From: Chara braunii
Lineage: Eukaryota > Streptophyta > Charophyceae > Charales > Characeae
Reading direction: 5' to 3'
DNA length: 64,000 bases
Assembly (NCBI GenBank): GCA_003427395.1
Contig: BFEA01000248.1
Coordinates: forward strand, 1,364,290-1,428,289
Part shown: positions 43,198 to 54,405 of the stretch, piece by piece
Numbering within the stretch: position 1 is the stretch's first letter
Layout of the letters: every line of letters begins with the position of its first letter
Translations under genes and position numbers: made by a program
The notes under the pieces: generated by a model
The model's input: the letters and a program-made list of their open reading frames with translations, nothing else
Told to the model about the DNA's origin: nothing
The model's database searches: none

Positions 43198-43464
43198 ATG
43201 CAATTTGATTATGAGATTATAGACCTGACTCGATATTTTATGATCCGGGGTACTATAAAGGGGTATGACAGAAGACTGAGTAGGGATGATGAGAAANAAT
43301 TGATTGAAGATTANATTGGAAGNCTNNGAAGGATTGCACTGCCCTTGATCACTACCCAATCAATTATTGCTTATACCCTATATGTACAGAACTCTCGGGG
43401 GGTAGAGCAGACAAGAGAAGAGAGGAACGAGCTTGTATCTCTTGCGAGAAGAGTGAGAGATTGA
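43198..43464 (+). CDS. element B leader ORF G, module family 2
   Basis: ATG 43,198, 88 codons: YFMIRGTIKGYDRRLS, a helix with some N-blurred residues, QSIIAYTLYVQNSRG and ERNELVSLARRVRD. Related to F, H and I. It ends 63 nt before the gag ATG. Confidence 0.5.
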   Translation: MQFDYEIIDLTRYFMIRGTIKGYDRRLSRDDEKXLIEDXIGXXXRIALPLITTQSIIAYTLYVQNSRGVEQTREERNELVSLARRVRD

Positions 43465-43526
43465 AGGGCAGAGAAGAAAAAGGACAAGAGTCACAGAAAG
43501 AGAAGAGAATATCTGGGAAAAAGTTT

Positions 43527-44708
43527 ATGGTCAAGATGGCAGGGCGAGCAAGACCAAGTACATCTGCAGGGACCAATGAAGAGGCCTTGGTTGGGGTTAT
43601 ACGGGAACTGGTCGAGAGAGTTGATACTATATCCTCTCACGTTAATGACTTCTTGGACGAGTATGAATTATTTGGACTCAGTTATGGTTGGACAGATAAG
43701 CAACGGCTTAAGCACCTTCTATCTTATTGTGACACTGATTCAAGACTGACAGTTCAAGAACTAATGGAAGGTGCTACTACTTGGGAAGAAGTCAAAGAGA
43801 GACTGAAAAAGGAATTTGAGAAAAATTCAGTTCCAACCACAACTAAGGGTTTACTTAACATCAGAAGAGCTTAATATGACACTTTCAATGTTTTCCTTCA
43901 GACCTTCATCCCAACAACAAGAAGAATTTCATATTTGGATGAAGCTCATAGATGCCATATATTTTTGACAAATTTTACTGACACTGAAAGGCAAGCAGTT
44001 CTCAATCAAGCTCAACACTATCCTCTCAGATGGGATGAAATGGTTGCAATCATAAGAACTCTACCTACTGTCTCCCATAAGAAATGGTCACTGGATCAGA
44101 TCAATACTTTGGCCAAGGACTGGGAGACTGAGAATGGAATGAATAGAGGAAGCAATCTGACTGCTGAGAATATTCTTCAGAAAGTGATGGCTAACTGTAT
44201 GCCTGCAAGGCCTGCAACGCATGTTGTGGATGCCAGTGGAAAAAAAAAGGCTGAAAGTGAGGAAGATGACGACGATGATGATGACAACGAAAATCATGGT
44301 AAGAAGGGGGATTCGTCCAGAACCAAAAGGAATGGGAAGAATGGTGATGGAGGAAACAGAGAGAAAAAAAAATATGATGAGCGTCCTAAGAGGAGTTTTA
44401 CTTGCTACTATTGTGGCGAAAGTGGACATACTACCACCTACTGCAAGTCACTTGAGGAGGATGTAAGAAGTGGGGTGGCAAAGAAAGATGCAATGGGTCA
44501 TGTCTGTGATAGCTCATGGAATAAGTTGGACCCCAGACATCCGGAAGGTATGAGACTTCTTGCTCTTAAACATGATGAAAAAATGAAGATTAAGAAGAAG
44601 AGAAAGACTAATGTGAATGTTCATTTCCTCACTGGAGACTTGCCTAATGAATTGGTGCAAAGAGCAAATGACCCTTATACCATGATTGGGTTGTCTCTGC
44701 AGTCCTAA
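43527..44708 (+). pseudogene. gag: element B gag (capsid and CCHC), one internal TAA
   Basis: ATG 43,527. Residues resemble retrotransposon gag: YGWTDKQRLKHLLSYC, TWEEVKERLKKEFE and, after a TAA at 43,872-43,874 in the same frame, YDTFNVFLQTF and EAHRCHIFLTNFTD. A Lys/Asp-rich linker leads to the zinc knuckle CYYCGESGHTTTYC (C-X2-C-X4-H-X4-C). The frame stops at 44,706-44,708 and protease follows in the same phase. Confidence 0.8.
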
Positions 44709-44711
44709 ACA

Positions 44712-45935
44712 TTGGCAGAGTGTGAGCCTAGTGAGGCATCAACAAGTGAGTCTCCATTGGTAGGAAGCCCTACTTTTCAGAATCCTTCTGGACTAGTAGA
44801 GTCCTCTTCCAATGAAATGACTCATTTTTTGGCTAACATGATGTCATTCCATGATGATCTACCCCCAGAGCTTATCATGGAACCAATCAGGGTTGGTTAA
44901 GTAAGGAACCACCAAATCCGTATGACACCTCAAATGATAGAAGAAAAGAAAAGAAAGAAGGTTGAGGATTCACTTATCGACATTCTTGATGATCTTGAAC
45001 CGGAACGTTCACAGAAAAAGAATGAACAAGGGAGAAAAAAAAAAATTGTTCTCAAGAGTGATCTGAATGATGGGACAGTGATTTCTGAAGTAATTGCTAA
45101 GATGCTGGAAGAAACGGAAGTAACACTGTCTTTCAAGGAAGCAATGACATTAGCACCCAAACTTAGGGAAGAATTGAAGAGGTTAATTGAGAAGAAGAAA
45201 ATGAAAGTTAATTATTTGAGGTCAGTCTTTACCAACCAAGTGAATAGATCACTGTCAGGTTGTAAGATGAGGTTTGCAACCATGGGTAGTAGGCATCTTA
45301 TAATTCACATCAATCAAGTGAAGATTTTATCTCTAGTAGACTCTGGGGCAGAGATGATACTTGTTTCATGAAGAACGATGGAAGCTTGTAATTTATCAAT
45401 TGACAGACCTGCACAAAATGTACTGAGTAATATTGCAGGAGAGCTGTTCGTGGCAGGATTCATTGATAATTTGCCTATCAAGGTTGGGACAATGACTGTG
45501 GAGTTACTGGGTTTTGTAGTACCTGATCTCGATCATGACTGTATCTTGGGAACTCCATTCTTGCATAGGATGGAGGCGGTCCAATTTTTCAGTCATGAAG
45601 GGTCATCCTGGATCATTTTACAGGATCCAGAGACTGCTCAAGAGCAGACCTTTATGGTCGGTACAAAAAATGATTTCAAGTATCAACTATCTACTAATTC
45701 GATCAGGAGGGAGGAATCTGTTGAAAGAGTTAGGAGACTAAAGGAGGAAGGAAAACGAGAAACAAAAGAAGAGATTTCAGTGAGAATCAATCAAGTTTCG
45801 AAAATAATGAGAGCCCTCGGTAAACTAGAGGATGAGGACGGACAAATTGAAGCCTTCAAGAAAGCTGTGAAAACTGCTAAGGGACGGAAGATTGAATTGA
45901 GATTTGGATCGACTCTCCCTTTTTTAGGAAAATAG
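44712..45935 (+). pseudogene. element B protease region, stops at 44,898 and 45,369
   Basis: Continuing in the gag frame: an acidic linker, TAA at 44,898, a coiled-coil-like charged stretch, then retropepsin. The active site reads LSLVDSGAEMILVS, directly followed by TGA at 45,369-45,371. The same frame continues with the flap/strand region and DLDHDCILGTPFLHRM, the ILG-type second conserved block. The 0-frame terminator TAG at 45,933 falls just after the frameshift heptamer. Confidence 0.8.
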
Positions 45936-45990
45936 TCACTGGGTCGAAAATAAAATACAAACCCAAAGGGGTAAAGAAAAACCCAGTGAC
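45920..45990 (+). promoter_or_regulatory. programmed -1 ribosomal frameshift signal
   Basis: TTTTTTA at 45,920-45,926 sits in exact X XXY YYZ register with the protease frame (CCT TTT TTA). After an 8-nt spacer a 10-bp perfect stem GTCACTGGGT/ACCCAGTGAC (45,935-45,944 and 45,981-45,990) encloses a 36-nt loop. The RT frame is in the -1 phase, and the 0-frame stop TAG follows within 10 nt. Confidence 0.88.
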
Positions 45991-47725
45991 AGTCTTAATA
46001 GAGAAAGATTAAGATGAAGCATTGGAAAAGGAAAGACAAATTATAAGAGCATTAAGATAATCAGCAAAGCTGGAGAATAGGGTCACCAGAGAAAGGTTTG
46101 ACACAATGAAGATAGACTCGGATCAGTTTATCCTGCCTAAAGAGAAATAATATATCTTCAGGATGTGTCAGGAGTTCTCTGGTGCTTTCTCTTTTAATGA
46201 TGAGGAGAAAGGGCGATTGGACGTGGACATGATCAAGATGGCCAAAATTTGGACAGTTGACCATGTTCCATGGAATAATAGACCAACTAAGTATGCCTTG
46301 AAGGAAGAGGCAGAAGTTGTGAAGTATCTTGACAAAAAGATTGCATCTAATATTGTTGAACCTGCAGATGGACCGTATGCTAACCACTAGTTTTGTGTCT
46401 GGAAACCAGGGGGCGGACTAAGATGGATACATAATCTTCAGAAGCTCAATTCTGTGACGGAACGTGATGCAGGTAGTCTTCCTAATGCTGATCTCCTCGC
46501 TGAGTCCTTTGCTGGTCGATGCATTTACTCCCTAGTTGACCTGTATTCTGGCTATGATCAGTTCCCTATTGACCGCACTAGCCGGCCCATAACTGTCATG
46601 CACACGCCAAGGGGGCTTATTCAGATGTGTATGGTACCTCAGGGCTGGACTAACGGAGTGGCAGTGGTTCAAAGGGATATGATCAAAGTCATGCAGGATA
46701 TTTCCCCTGAAATAACCAGTCCCTACATTGATGATAATCCTGTAAAAGGACCCTTGGTAAGAGATGAGACTGTGGTCGCAGGGGGAGTCAGAAAGTTTGT
46801 CTGGAAACATGCTGAAGGAGTAAAGATGGTCCTAGAGAGACTTCGAAAGAATAATCTAACTGCCAGTGGGCCAAAGTCCCTTCTTTTCCAACCAGAAATG
46901 ATAATCCTGGGCTTCAGATGTTTCTCCAAGGGTAGGAGCCCAGATCCCAAGAAGATAGACAAGATCTTGAACTGGCTTCTGCCTCTCAAAAGAGTGACAG
47001 ACGTCAGGAGCTTATTGGGAGTCTGTGGGTTCTGGAGGATCTTTATTCCTCATTTTGTTGTCCTTGCAGAGCCTATGAGAGAAATGGTAAGACAAGGGAC
47101 TAACTTAGTATGGAATGATAAAAGACAGGCTGCAGCAGAAACGTTGAAAGAAAAACTAAGAGATGGCGGTGTAATGCTGGGAGTACCATATTATGATGAT
47201 GAGGAGATAAGACCTTTCATCATTGAGGCGGATGGAGGACCAATCGCTCTGGGTGGAGTGCTTATTCAGAAAGATGAAAATGAGAGAGAAAGACCTCTAA
47301 GATTTGAAAGCAGAACCCTCAATTCTACTGAAAGAGGCTATACCCAATTAAGGAAAGAACTACTGTCAATCATCCATAGCCTCAGGTGCTTCAGGCACTA
47401 CGTCTTGGGAAGGAGATTCATTCTGAGGACTGATGCATCTGCTGTGATAGGTGTCATTAAAAAGCACCAACAGGTAGATCCAACAGTCAGCAGATCGATC
47501 GTCTTCATTTGGACTTATGATTTTAAACAGGAAAAGATCCCCACTGAGAAAAACAGAGCGGATGGTTTAAGCCGGATTGAGTGGCGGGAGGAAGAAGAAG
47601 ATGTGAATGGAACAATTGAAGAATCCACCTATATTGATAAATTCCTTAATGAAAAGGATGATGAGGATTATGAAGTGTCATGTTCCTACAAGTGGAGTCC
47701 ATGGCCAGAAGAGAGAGACAGTTGA
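45991..47725 (+). pseudogene. element B reverse transcriptase and RNase H
   Basis: The -1 frame has stops at 46,010, 46,058, 46,148 and 46,388 and is then open to 47,725. RT motifs: KYALKEEAEVVKYLDK, GGGLRWIHNLQKLN, the first Asp in SLVDLYSGYDQF, MVPQGWTN and catalytic SPYIDDNPVKG, then IILGFRCFSKG. RNase H follows with IEADGGPIALGGVLIQ, ERGYTQLRKELLSIIH, ILRTDAS and RADGLSRIEW. YIDD followed by PVKGP recalls a Ty3/gypsy branch best known from fungi; that placement needs a tree. Confidence 0.88.
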
Positions 47726-49207
47726 GGAGAAACCCCAAGTGCTTACGTTTATGAATCGATTCTTGGGAAAGAAGAAGATGATGGACCAAACGATTGGTAT
47801 GCAACAGTTAATGCTGCAGCAGTGAATGCTCATGAAATTGGAGAAAGTTCAGGTTCAGGGAAAGAAGAAGAGAGGGAAAAGAAGGAAGAAGATATATTTT
47901 CCTTCTCTGAAGAATATGATGAAAATTACCAAGAGATTGGCAGAAAGATGGAAAGGGAGCAGCTAAAATAATATTATTGTAAGGATTTAAGGAAGAAATT
48001 CAGATTAAAAAGAGGACATCTCTTTGTGGATGGTAAGGGAGGCTTACCTCCACTAAGAGTGGTCCGTGGTAAAGAGAGGCAGTTAGAGATAATTGCTGCC
48101 CTACATGAGGGGGTCGCTGGTGGCCTCAGGGCTGCTGAGGCTACCTACTCCAAGACTGTCAACAGAATGATTGACATGAGAGACATGATTTTCAGATACT
48201 GTAAATCGTGTGTCTTATGTCAGAAGAGGTCTACCACAAGAATGATTGAGCCCCTATTCCCTACAATCCTGGTAGAGCCAGGTAGTAGAGTTCATCTAGA
48301 TCTCATCACTATGCCTCCAGGCAAGGGTGGGATGAGATACATACTAAACATGAGAGATAATTTATCTGGATACGTGGAGGTAAAAACTATGAAAAAGAAG
48401 ACAGCCGAACAAGTGGCTGATTGGATAGGGGAAGTCTATCTGAGGTATCCTTTTATCAGAGAATTTGTCTCAGACAGAGAATCAGAATTCAGAAATGAGT
48501 TTGTCATAAGAATTACACTCAAATTGAGAGTCAGAATTCGATATGTGACTACTTACCATCCTCAAGCGAATGCTCCTGTGGAAAGAGGCTACAGAACTCT
48601 GAAAGATTCATTGGCCAAGTGGTGTGAAGGAAAACTCAGCAACTGGCCAAAGGTATTAAGAGTTGCTGTATATGTTGATAATATCATAGTCAAGAGAACT
48701 ACTGGTTATGCACCTTTTACTCTATGGTACGGTCGATATGTTACATTGCCTATTGAGAGTATTGTCAAGACATGGTCAAGTCAGGAGAATGACAGGGATT
48801 ATTCTATTTCAGAAATCCTTCAGATCAGAATGAGGCAGATATCTGAAGTCGATCAGGCAGTGATGGATGCAGCAGAGAGAATGGCATCCAACAGACTATC
48901 GGATCAAGAAAGATGGAACAAGAAAATATATATAAGAAAAGATAAATTGAAGATAGAAGATGTTGTCCTTCTGTTCGACAGTTCTCTTGAGACATAATGG
49001 ACTAAAAGGTTGGAGCCTAGATGGCTTGACCCTTACAGAATCACAGGAGAGGCAGAAGGCAAGGTTTATGAGATCTCGAAAATTGATGGATCCAGGGTTC
49101 ATGACGTGGTATCAGGGTCAAGACTTTGTAAGTTCATCTTCAGAGACCCTGACTTGATCCCTACAGTGACTTTAAAGAGAGGAAAGAGAAGTCAACCATC
49201 CAAGTAA
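47726..49207 (+). pseudogene. element B integrase
   Basis: Same -1 frame; stops at 47,723 and 47,969 precede it and TAA at 48,995 interrupts the tail. A zinc-binding module has ALHEGVAGGLRAAEATY and YCKSCVLCQKR. The DDE core has HLDLITMPPG, EFVSDRESEFRNEF and NAPVERGYRTLK, all three acidic residues present. The C-terminal part has IEDVVLLFDSSLE, then WLDPYRITGEAEGKVYEI. Frame ends with TAA at 49,205-49,207. No chromodomain is seen. Confidence 0.87.
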
Positions 49208-52066
49208 GAGGAACGGTTATAGAGGACTTAGAAAGAGTACAGTAAGACACTAAGACAGTGAGACTCAGTTATCAGCAGACAATGATCATTCTTGCATAGT
49301 CAATTCAACATTTCATGTTTCAGTTTCAGTACTTCAGTTTCAGCATCTCAGTTTCAATATGCCAAGTTTTCAGCAAGTCATTTTGTTTTCTATTTCAGTA
49401 AGCAACTAAGTTAATGAGACTATATCTTTGATGCAGCTCTGCAGTCGTTTCATGAGTGTCAAGTCCTGAGAGTGGGGAGTAACTGTGAGTACAGTTCTGA
49501 GAGCATTGACATAGTGTCAAGGATCTGAGAGGCTCATGGTTGTGGCACATCAAATGATATAAGCAGTATTGTTCTTATGACAAAGAGAAAGTATGATGGG
49601 CATAAAGAAGTTCAGTTCTGTCTGATTGAAAGTTATCAGCAGAAGGACTTCGTGTCTCTAATTAAGTTGTCCATTTCAGAGATTCTGATGAAGGCTGGCA
49701 TAAAGAAGTTCAACTTTACTTGACTAAGAATGGTCAGTAGAGGAACTTCGTGCTTCTTGGCTAAGGGCCTGTCTTCACTCAAATGAGGGAAGAGACCTCT
49801 CTGAGATTAGTATTTCAGTATTTTCTCGAGACTGACGGGACGTCTCTTGGAAAAGAAATCCCAGTTGAGGGAAGGGACCTCTTTGGGGCTAGCACTAAGT
49901 CTTTGCTTGAGCCTGAAGGGAGGTCTCTTGCGAGCCCTTAGTGTTGGCTAACATGTTATTGTTCAGTGCCTCTTGAGACTGAAGGGAGGTCTCTTGGGAA
50001 ACGTTTGTTTTGTTATGGGGTGAGGGCAATCTGCTTGTAGGTTATGATATGCGTGCCTTACTGTCTGTGCATTGGGTTTTCTTCTCTAACCTAAGGATGT
50101 GTTGATTGCCGGGGCCAGCCAGAGCCTTACCGCAGTAGGCTGCAATCTGGTGGGGTCAGCAGGTCCCCGACGCGAGTGTCGAATTCCGTAGTCAGCTGAG
50201 GCTAAGACTCCGGGAGTCTGGCCTATGAGGCTGAAAGGGGTCAGCTGGAACCCTACCGCAGTCAGAGGATGCAATCCATTGAGGTTAGCCAGAGCCTGGA
50301 ACTGTGGTTACACCGGATCCCACGTTCAAAAATCTGGGCAGGGTAGCCAGCACCCTTGGCCAAAAATTGGTAGGTGAGCTGGTCCCTGACCGCAGTGGTC
50401 AAATCCAAATTCAGGACAGTCAGACTGACGGGACGTCTACTGTCATAGGGTAACCAAACCCGCAATAGTCTGGGTGTCCTGGCGAGAGTGCCAAAGGGTT
50501 GTCATACTCAAGTAGTGGGTATGGTTGGTCCTGACCTGGAGGCAGGTCAAAGGGGCTGTCAAGATAAATGGTCTGACTAGTCATGGCCTGAGGCGGGCCG
50601 AATGAGGTACTGACGTTACTAGCCAGTGGTGGGCCGAAATCAAGGCAATCAGTAAATCCTGGGTATGAAGATCTGTTATGTATTAATTGTTGTTTGTTAT
50701 TTATTGTTTTATTTATGGGTTTTATTTTATTTTATTGATGCATGACTGCTGGTTGTCAGAGGGTCTGCTTGTTGGGGTATGGTTGTTGTCTGTGAGACTT
50801 GCTGGTTTTGCAGGTATGCGATACTAATCTGAAGTTCCCAGACTAGAGAAAAGAAAGAGGGTTTGGTATCCTCTCCCTTTTGTTTGAGAAGTTGAGAAGA
50901 CGCCTCACTCAGACCAGAGAAAGAAAACAAGGGTTTGGTATCCCCATCAGGTGTCCGAGAGGCTAAGACACTTCACGCAGATCAGGGAACAAAAAAAAAG
51001 AGGGTTTGGTATACCCTATTCCCAGCATGACAGACGGAGTGAGTACCCTCGTTACTGGGGTCATCCTTGGCATAAATGCCTGATCAAGAGCTGAGGTAAC
51101 CTCCATGTGAAAGACCAACAATTCAGCAAGTCAGACATTCAGACAGAATCCTTCTTAAAATTTTATTTGGTGGCTGACAAGCGGCCTAGTTCACGAGGAA
51201 CCTGCATCCCTGGCCTTAAAGAATCCAAACTCTCAGGCCTGGGACGCTATGAAATGGACTGGATGAGAACTTTATGAGCCAGAAATCAGACTCAAAAGGC
51301 TGAAAAGAAGTCATGCTTATACAGGACATAAATGACAACCATGAGTTCAAGCTGGAAAAGAAAGAGAAGGAAGAAGATGCTAAAGAGAATGCAGTGATTG
51401 GTGTAATGTGGAGACGAGACAACACAAGGGATAGAGGAAGGTGCAGTAGGCACTATGACCTTGCTTGCAGCTGGAGTGGAAGGAGCTCTGGGGATATAGG
51501 GAGGAGAAGAGGCGCTGGGCGTACTATAGCACGCATCGAATTTTTTGCGAAGGAACTCCATCCTGTCTGGGGATGGAGTTCTCTCATACCACCCTCCTAA
51601 CGGGTAACGAGGGTGTGGCCTTAAACGGCCATAGCCTCACGACTCCTCCTCTTCCTCCTCCTCTGAGCTATAATCCCGTCGTACCCTAGCTGGTGGTTCT
51701 TCCTTTGCTTTCCCTCCTCTTCCTCCCCTTCCTGTACCCTGACCGCGGCGTGCCTCAAGCATGGTGCACGAGACGTGGATCTAGTACCGAAGGCTACGAC
51801 CGAAAAAGCAGTGCGAGCAAAGATTATAATGAAGAGATGGATCCGGAAAGACGGAAGTAGAAAATAACCACGTTATCTAAGAAGGACTACAGCATGCTAC
51901 GAGAAGCTTAGCGCTGAGAGGGATGGGTAGCGCAGAGAGAGGACAAGCTGAGAAAGAAAAATCAGCGCTAAGAGAGAAAACGCGCGCTAGGAGAAGAAGT
52001 GAGCACCGAAGCAGAGAGTGAGCGCTAACTGCGCAGAACCGCAGTGTAAATCTCACAGCGAGCCGC

Positions 52067-52097
<31 letters not shown>

Positions 52098-52252
52098 AGA
52101 GAGTGAGCGCTAACTGCGCAGAACCGCAGTGTAGATTTCACAACGAGCCGCAAAAGGGAACGAATGAAAGTGCTGCTTGCTTGTACTGGTTTTATACTGG
52201 AAATACGTTGTGTTTTGACCCAGTGGGGACGCTGGGTGGGGGTTTGGTATTA
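49208..52252 (+). other. element B 3' region, non-coding with degenerate tandem repeats
   Basis: No ORF of note. It contains ~95-bp repeats with GGCATAAAGAAGTTCA (49,597 and 49,696), several GACTGAAGGGAGGTCTCTTG units (49,830-50,000), CCGCAGT-containing words at 50,100-50,420, and three ~75-85-bp units with GAGGGTTTGGTAT (50,858-51,015). A 3-kb spacer between pol and the LTR is common in very large Ty3/gypsy elements. GGGTGGGGGTTTGG just before 52,253 may serve as a polypurine tract. Confidence 0.6.
52013..52157. repeat. ~85-bp duplication separated by an A-run
   Basis: GAGAGTGAGCGCTAACTGCG plus about 37 following bases occurs at 52,013 and again at 52,098, with about 28 A in between. Probably tandem duplication plus A-run expansion, immediately upstream of the 3' LTR. 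Confidence 0.8.
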
Positions 52253-53868
52253 TCTCGGAGGGCGCGGTATCCCTGCCCTCCTCTGTGTACCAAATCCCTG
52301 CTTGGTACCAGTCCTCGCTCCGATGCTCCGGCCTATGGAAGTGTCTTGGACTTTTGCTATTTCTAGTATCCAGGTTGTACCTCGGTGCGGACCGGTTCCC
52401 GTGAAGTTGCCCTCAACAAAAGGGTGCGCCACAGGACCTTCCTTTGGTCCACGCAGGCTCGGCGCCCTGCTGTACAGCAGAGCACAACCGGACTGTAATC
52501 GTGGTAGCCGCCGGGTCCGCCCTGGGACGCAAAGGCAAAAGGGTTGGCGCAGTCTTTTCTGCTCCGCGCCGAGTGCCCTGTTGCCAAGTTATGGGTTAGG
52601 TGTAAGGAGGTAGAAGTCGCTGTCGGGAAAAGGAGAAGAAAAAAAAAAGAAAAAAGAAGAATAAAGCGTCAAATCTAGACTCGTTTTCTTTTGTACAGGG
52701 AAATCTGGTGGTCTCAAGTCGCTGTGATGCTATGGTTTCCTTCCCGATTTTGAACAGCCGTTATCATTATTATTATTACTATTGTTATTACCACTAAAAT
52801 TCCCTATTTTCGATTTTCCGCCTGATTGATTTGTCACGTTATAGGGAAGGCCGCCGATTCAGGTCTCGGACCGCGACTATCATCTCATGGTCTGGGTCTT
52901 ATCGACCCCTCGTAAAATTGCCTACCGGAACAGTTTGTCCAAATTGTGCGGACCCTGGTGGCCAGGTTAAGACGCAGACACAATGAAAACTAAAGAGAAA
53001 GGAAAATGGGAAAAGAAAGAAAAGGAACCCCAGATCCGTGTGTGAGCGAGGGGCGTGGTTCTGGCAAGGCTGGTGCACGAAGAGATTTTGTGACGCCACC
53101 CTTTCCTTTCTTTTTCTTTTCCTGTGGTTATTATTGTTATTTATTTTTTATTATTTCTAAGTCTGATTTTCTACCTGTTGGCTTGTCCTTTCGCGAGAAG
53201 CCAACGGTTCGGATTTTGAACCATCTTTTTGTGGCCTAAGTAGGCCGATCCCACGTATACAGTCAGCGGGTGTGCTTTGAACTGACATCGCGCGGCAGGA
53301 CCTCAAAAGGAGGGCGACCCGCGGCCGCATTGGTAGGAGGCTTATCACCCTCTTCGTAGAGGGTCATAAGCCCCCTCCTTGCCATCGGAAACGGGTACCC
53401 GTCAGGCATAAGACGACGCTTGTGTTTTGAGGGAAGGAAGATGCTTGTCAGTATTTCATTATGGGATACCGGATTGGGTCACCGTCCCGTCGTGAGGATT
53501 AGTGACTCTGCAGCCGCATAGTAGTTTCGGACCGTACTTCGACCGTTGTGTTTCTGTTTTTGAATTATTTAGTTGTGCTTTGCTTTTCTTTTTCGAAATA
53601 TTAGAACTGCTAATATGAAGGAGAATTCATAAAGGGCTAGAGTTGGTCTCTTCCTTTAGTACGTACAGTTACGACCTATAAAAAAGGAAAGGGGGAGGAT
53701 AGTTTAGCTGTACGCACACTAGTTGCAGAGTACTTTCTGTCACAAGGTGTTTCCTCTGCACCAGCGCTGCGGGCCTGAGACGAGAGAGAGGGCGGATCTT
53801 CGGGGCCTGTAAGCGGCTATCTCTCTGTGAGCGTCTGGAGATTAAGTTCTTGGCCATCCTGAGTGGCA

Positions 53869-54405
53869 ATGGCACTACACGGCTATAGGCCGGGGTGTTG
53901 GCGGCATACAGTGCGCTGGGTTCCAGTGTCCGGGGAAGGCCCTCAGATTACGACGGCCCTGAACTATGATGGGGGAGAGGTAGTTCGGCTGAAAGTCTGC
54001 ATTGAAGGAGGGAGAGAGGAGGAGATGCGAGTTGACCAGAGGCTGCAGGCTGCCATTTCCGAAGCGCGCGACAGGGCGGAGCGGAGGTGCAAACGAGACG
54101 GGGTGACCGTGGGCTTGAGAGTGACGGTCATCTATCATGAGACCGAATCATCAACTGGGACTGAGACAAGGGAGGAACAGCACAACGAAAGAGACTCAGG
54201 CGGGGAGAGTGAAATGAGCGAGGCGGATCGTGAGACGGATCTCAGGTCTTGGAACAGACCCGAGGAGATCCAAAGGTACCACCGAGCCGCGGAACCAGTG
54301 GAGAAGCGACCCGAGGCCAGCTCACGACAGCTGGCTCCCAGGGGCCGCGGGACTAGAGGCGGCGGGACCGGAGGGAAACAGGGTAAAGGTACGAGACGGG
54401 TGTGA
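53869..54405 (+). CDS. element B LTR ORF J (copy 2)
   Basis: ATG at 53,869 opens about 178 codons. From ITTALNYDGGEVVRLKV on it matches 34,853-35,362. It has a basic Arg/Lys-rich end (GKQGKGTRRV). Function unknown. It lies about 190 bp after the TATA-like motif, so it could be the first ORF of an LTR-driven transcript. Confidence 0.4.
   Translation: MALHGYRPGCWRHTVRWVPVSGEGPQITTALNYDGGEVVRLKVCIEGGREEEMRVDQRLQAAISEARDRAERRCKRDGVTVGLRVTVIYHETESSTGTETREEQHNERDSGGESEMSEADRETDLRSWNRPEEIQRYHRAAEPVEKRPEASSRQLAPRGRGTRGGGTGGKQGKGTRRV

Noticed and set aside
43872-48997. Alternative genetic code (TAA/TAG as Gln) in element B
   Set aside because: TGA also interrupts conserved protease sequence and normal Gln codons are frequent; decay by C-to-T changes is simpler. 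Kept only as a minor alternative.
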